Origin: Castor canadensis
Lineage: Eukaryota; Chordata; Mammalia; Rodentia; Castoridae
Assembly: GCF_047511655.1 (NCBI RefSeq)
Contig: NC_133402.1
Location: forward strand, 68,142,951-68,206,950
DNA: 64,000 bases
Direction of reading: 5' to 3'
Part shown: piece by piece, positions 60,147 through 64,000 of the stretch
How the letters are laid out: each line of letters starts with the position of its first letter
How positions within the stretch are numbered: the first letter of the stretch is position 1
Translations under genes and position numbers: made by a program
Notes under the pieces: generated by a model
Seen by the model: only the letters and a program-made list of their open reading frames with translations
Told to the model about the DNA's origin: nothing
The model's database searches: none

Positions 60147-61054
60147 CAACGCGCAGAAAGGAGGGGCAACTCCGCCCCGCGCTGCGATTCAAAGACGGCG
60201 GGGGGTCCGGGCTGCCAGGGCGTTACCATCCGGGTTCTTCCCCGCCCCCAAGGCAGCGCGCGGGAAAGCCACGCGGCCCCGGAGTGCTACTGCGGTGAGC
60301 ACGGGGCTGGCGGCATCTGTGCGGTTTTCTGTCTTAACGGGAATGGAAGCGCCGTCTCTGACATTGCCCCCGAAGCCCCCATCCTTCGGGCCCTCCTCTG
60401 TGGCCTGAGCTCCGCCCTTCAAGAGAGCCGTTGTTAATGACACACCTGCCTTCCGCCCCTGTGGTCCCCCGGGGGACGCACGCTTCCTTTTGTCATTTTC
60501 AGCCTGGGCCTCTGAGACATCATTCAGACATCTTTATGGGAACTTACGCATTTCCCCTCTCACCTCATTTTGGTGTTGATCTCAAGGAAACTTTGAAAGC
60601 CTTGATGCAGGACAGGGCCCCCCGTGGTTGGCCAATGCTGAGCCAGGCGGCAGGACGGCGTGGGCACGTGGCCCAGGTCGGGGCGCCCCTGTCGTAGAAG
60701 TGGGCTTTGGGGTCATGGCCCTGCTGCAGCCTTCTGTCCTATTCATGTGACAATTACTGACAGCTGCTTTCCTCCAATGGCACAGCAGAGAAGTGGTCAC
60801 AGCCGTCTTCAAGAGGCATTTGTGATGTTGTCATCGGTCCTTCCTTGATCCCAAGGTGAGAGTGGCAGGAGAGGGTGGCTCAGAGCAAAGGACAACAGAT
60901 ACAAAATGGAGGCAGAGATGCCAAGCTTTTCTCCAGTTTTTAGTTAATTTGTGCGCCCAAGTAAGAAATCAGTGCTTTTCAGCAAAAGCTGCTGAAGCAC
61001 CTCTTACAATGTTTGCTAAGCTAGCAGTGGAGTGAGAGAATTGGCAGAATTTGT

Positions 61055-61142
61055 GGGCGAGTGCAGTGGTGCTGGGGATGGAACCCAAGGACCTCAGGCA
61101 CAGGAAGCAGGTGCTCTGCCACTGAGCTGCATCCCGGCCCCC
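61055..61142 (-). repeat. ID-like SINE
   Basis: Minus-strand copy: gtggtgctggggatggaacc and ctctgccactgagctgcatc on the + strand. Confidence 0.75.
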
Positions 61143-61679
61143 TGTGATAGAATGTAAGGCAATTTATTACTTCTTGTCACCAGACAGAAGGAAGTTAATG
61201 AAGGCAATCACAAACAGCATTCCAAATTATTTCAGTTGTTGCACTTTCCTCTCGAAGTCTTGGGAGGCACATGGCAATGCAGTGGAATTGTTTGGGGTGC
61301 AGGTTCTAAATATTCTTGGAAAATAGGCCCAGGACTGCCCAGATTGATAGGGCTTCGTGTGTAAAATTAATCTAGCTATACTCATTCAACTAAAAGATAA
61401 AATTCCAAACGTGAGAACTCTTTCAAGACTAAAGATCTTCAGTGATGGCTGCCCCGTGGCTAAAGAATTCGGCATATGGAAGAAAATGTGCTATTTCAAG
61501 TCAAGACTTTGCTCAGTGGTTTGCATCTCAGAACTACCAGCCTGAACTTGAGTAGTCTTTCAATCACTCGTTGTTCTCTCTGCTTTAAAAAAATCAAGTG
61601 CAATTTATACTTGTTTGATTAAAATGTTACACCATTATCATACTAGACAATGTATCCTGAAAACAGGAACATTTGTAAC

Positions 61680-61990
61680 TGCAAAGGGGCTTTGTGCCCT
61701 TGGATGGATAGGGATGTGGGGAAGGCAATGACCAGATTTCACAGGAATTGATGATCTATGGTAAAGTTAGGGTTTCCTTTGAACTGTGATGGATAGGCTT
61801 TGAATGGTTGAAGCAGGAAAATGACGATCTGATTTAGGCTTTTAAAAAATTCATTCTGGCAGCTGTGTGGAGATTGGATTATATGGAATAAAAATAGAAG
61901 CAACTAATAAGTTGGAAAATATTGTGCCCAGGTAGGAAATTATGGTGACTTGGAACCAGAACCATTAGTTTACAGGAAGATTTGGGTGTG
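61680..61990 (+). repeat. Ancient mammalian interspersed repeat fragment (family unnamed)
   Basis: The run gcaggaaaatgacgatctga, then attcattctggcagctgtgt and gtaggaaattatggtgactt, recalls a common mammalian repeat. Same family as proposed at 37550. Confidence 0.5.
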
Positions 61991-62278
61991 AGTGATAAGG
62001 AAGGGGAAGTCACCACCTCCTAGTCTTACACATTTTCTCCTGTGCCCCACCCTCTGTGCAAATCATCACATCCCACCCTTCCTTGATTCTGTGAGCATGA
62101 ACGCCAAGAAGCCAAGAATGACCTGTTCTGTTCTGTTCTGCTCTATTGTTTGTCCCCTTCTTCCCATTCCACTGTTTTCCAATGCACCCTCAGTATAATG
62201 GCTTCACTAAGTTCTCTAAAAACTGTGGATATTTGCATGTATAACTGAAAGGCTTGGAAAAATTAAGAAAGCAATCCT

Positions 62279-62462
62279 TCAAGGAAAAAAACCCCAGGGC
62301 TTCACTCTTGCAAAGCAGACACTACCAATTAAGCCATACTTCCAGTCCATTTTGCTCAGTTATTTTGGAGACAGGGATCTAATGAACTATTTACCTGGAG
62401 ATCCTCCCAATCTCAGCCTCCCAAGTAGCTGGGATTACAAGCATGAGTCACTGATGCCCAGT
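62279..62462 (-). repeat. Composite B1-like plus ID-like SINE
   Basis: Minus-strand, diverged: gggcttcactcttgcaaagc, gagacagggatctaatgaac, agctgggattacaagcatga. Confidence 0.75.
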
Positions 62463-62807
62463 TTAAGTTACTTTAAGTCTTAAAATGACTGAACTACCCA
62501 GAGCAACTAAATTATCTCCCATTGGGCAGACTGAGGCTTCTTAAGACGAATTAAGTTCAGTAAAGAAATACCAAGTGTCACCTTTGCAGCTGGAGTGACA
62601 AATCCATCCATACTGTACTTCACTTGTACCCACATCTCCGTGAACTTACACCAACTTTTTACAGGCAATCCCTCCCTCCGGCCAGCTGAATGAGGACATT
62701 TTCATTCTCTTCTTTGTGTTTACTTGTGTATACAAGGTACTCCATTTTGACACTTATTTTTTTTGTCATAAAGTAAAATAAGATATGAGAAATTATAATA
62801 AATTATG

Positions 62808-62908
62808 GGGGCTGATGAAATGGCTCAAGTGGTAGAGCGCCTGCCTAGCAAACGTGAGGCCATGAGTTCAAACCCCAGTACTGCCCCCCACCAAAAAAAA
62901 AAAAAACT
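62808..62908 (+). repeat. ID-like SINE
   Basis: Young copy: tggctcaagtggtagagcgc and gagttcaaaccccagtactg, with a long A tail. Confidence 0.9.
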
Positions 62909-64000
62909 CAAAGAAAAAATTATGGACGATTTCAACTGTTGAAAACTCATTTTAGACTTACAGAAAACTTACAAAATTGCCACAAACTTTTTCCTAAGTG
63001 TCCATTTCTTCCACGTGTTTTAACACTACACAGAGCCATAGTTCATTCAATGTTGGAAACCAGGAAATGAGATCAGTACAGGACTACTTCTAAATCTTTT
63101 TAAAAATAGCCAAAGAAGACAAGGCAAAGGAAATGAGAGAAAAAAAAATCTCGGCTGATTTAGTTATTTACAACAGAATTTTCTTACATTTCATCCGGCC
63201 CCTGCAGATTCTGAGGCAAAACTGTAGGTAAGCCAGAGCTGACAGGGCAGAAAAGTGATGTAAAATTAAATAAAGGAATGGATGTCAATGCCTGCCCTGA
63301 GGTAAACAATAAATACCCTTGCCCTCCTTACTGTTACTTTTGTAAAGTTATTGTTTAATGGGTCCTTCACCTCTGGGCTGATCGAGACCTATTTCCTGAG
63401 GCTCCATCTGCAAGGTTGTTCCCAAACACCAGAACAAGTTTCCAGAAGCCAGTCATTCTCCCAGGTGCATGTCCTTGAAGCTGACTGAATTGTTTCAAAT
63501 TGAGGGCAGAAGAGTTCCAATGTCAACTCCTACCCAGAGAAACACAGGGCTGCAGCTCAGGGCGTTTTCCCAGAAGCTAATCACTTCCTCCTCCTCTAGG
63601 CCTTGGCCTACTAACTGCTTTGCAGGCTAAGCACTCCAAGCCCCAACTCCTATGTCAGGCCTGCCTGGGACCTGCCTCAAGAAGCACCTCTCCAATCTAG
63701 TTGTGTATTTAGGTCTAAATGGGATGATTTCAGTTTCCTGTCAGGGCCACACCAAAGTCATCTTTTTATTTTAATGAATACTGCCAAAGATTGGAGAAGA
63801 TTTTTTTGACCTCTTTTATGGGTAGAAAATTAAAGGACTAAAACTTCAACTCTGCATGCATTTTTGATATAATAAAAACACTGAATTTTTAATTCAGGAA
63901 ACTATTGTATTAGTAAATCAGGGCTTTTAATCATCACAATTCCCCCAAGCTAATGCATCCTACAGTCCTACAAATGCTAAAAGTTTAGCTTGCCATTTCA

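Larger units (their letters stand above)
59330..60420 (-). promoter_or_regulatory. HLTF: CpG-island promoter of HLTF
   Basis: About 1.1 kb of sequence dense in CG dinucleotides, unlike the AT-rich DNA on either side, spanning HLTF exon 1, the start of intron 1 and the upstream region. There is no TATA box at a useful distance; CCAAT boxes and GC boxes (cccgccccc near 60240) are present. This is the usual architecture for a broadly expressed gene; HLTF is known to be silenced by promoter methylation in colon cancers. Boundaries are by eye. Confidence 0.85.
60450..64000. other. Intergenic sequence upstream of HLTF
   Basis: No exon of HPS3 or another gene recognised. It holds an ID-like SINE (61055), the ancient repeat fragment (61680), a composite SINE (62279) and a young ID-like unit (62808). 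The rest is unassigned. Confidence 0.65.

Noticed and set aside
60450-64000. Search for HPS3 exons upstream of HLTF
   Set aside because: No recognisable HPS3 coding segment; the gene is probably beyond the window.
1-64000. CRISPR arrays, bacterial operons, phage or viral genes
   Set aside because: No regularly spaced repeats or prokaryotic gene organisation; the window is mammalian, and the reverse transcriptase traces belong to decayed LINEs.

Overview
This is a rodent-like mammalian genomic window holding two protein-coding genes that point towards each other. The + strand carries the last three coding exons of glycogenin-1 (GYG1; 9424-9643, 11597-11647, 11913-12086) and its 3' UTR. The minus strand carries what looks like the complete helicase-like transcription factor gene (HLTF), with 25 coding exons from the start codon at 59885 down to the stop at 17219. 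All 25 exons join in frame with GT/AG boundaries and give 1012 codons plus stop, close to the roughly 1009 residues I recall for human HLTF. The order GYG1-HLTF matches the known mammalian arrangement, where HPS3 lies further upstream of HLTF; no HPS3 exon was seen here.

Organism: the introns carry many short SINEs made of a 7SL/B1-like unit joined to a tRNA-derived ID-like unit with a strong A box and B box, plus L1, L2, MIR and HAL1-like relics. That combination indicates a rodent. The particular unit (…gtggtagagcacctgcctagcaag…gagttcaaacccc…) makes me think of a castorimorph such as beaver, but the species call is inference.

Layout: 1-9423 is GYG1 intron (the exon with the autoglucosylated tyrosine lies upstream of the window); 9424 to about 12825 is the GYG1 3' end; about 12826-15160 is the gap between the two converging genes; about 15160-17218 is the likely HLTF 3' UTR; 17219-59885 is HLTF; about 59330-60420 is the CpG-island promoter of HLTF; 60450-64000 is intergenic DNA with SINEs and an old repeat relic.

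The two genes are functionally unrelated: glycogenin primes glycogen synthesis, and HLTF is a SWI/SNF-family DNA translocase and RING ubiquitin ligase that acts at stalled replication forks. I found no previously undescribed system. The most unusual observation is a second, decayed copy of the 51-base GYG1 penultimate exon, with its flanking splice sites, inside the GYG1 3' UTR (about 12272-12390). Tandem splice acceptors in HLTF exons 5 and 13 and a cluster of CCAAT boxes at the HLTF promoter are also noted.
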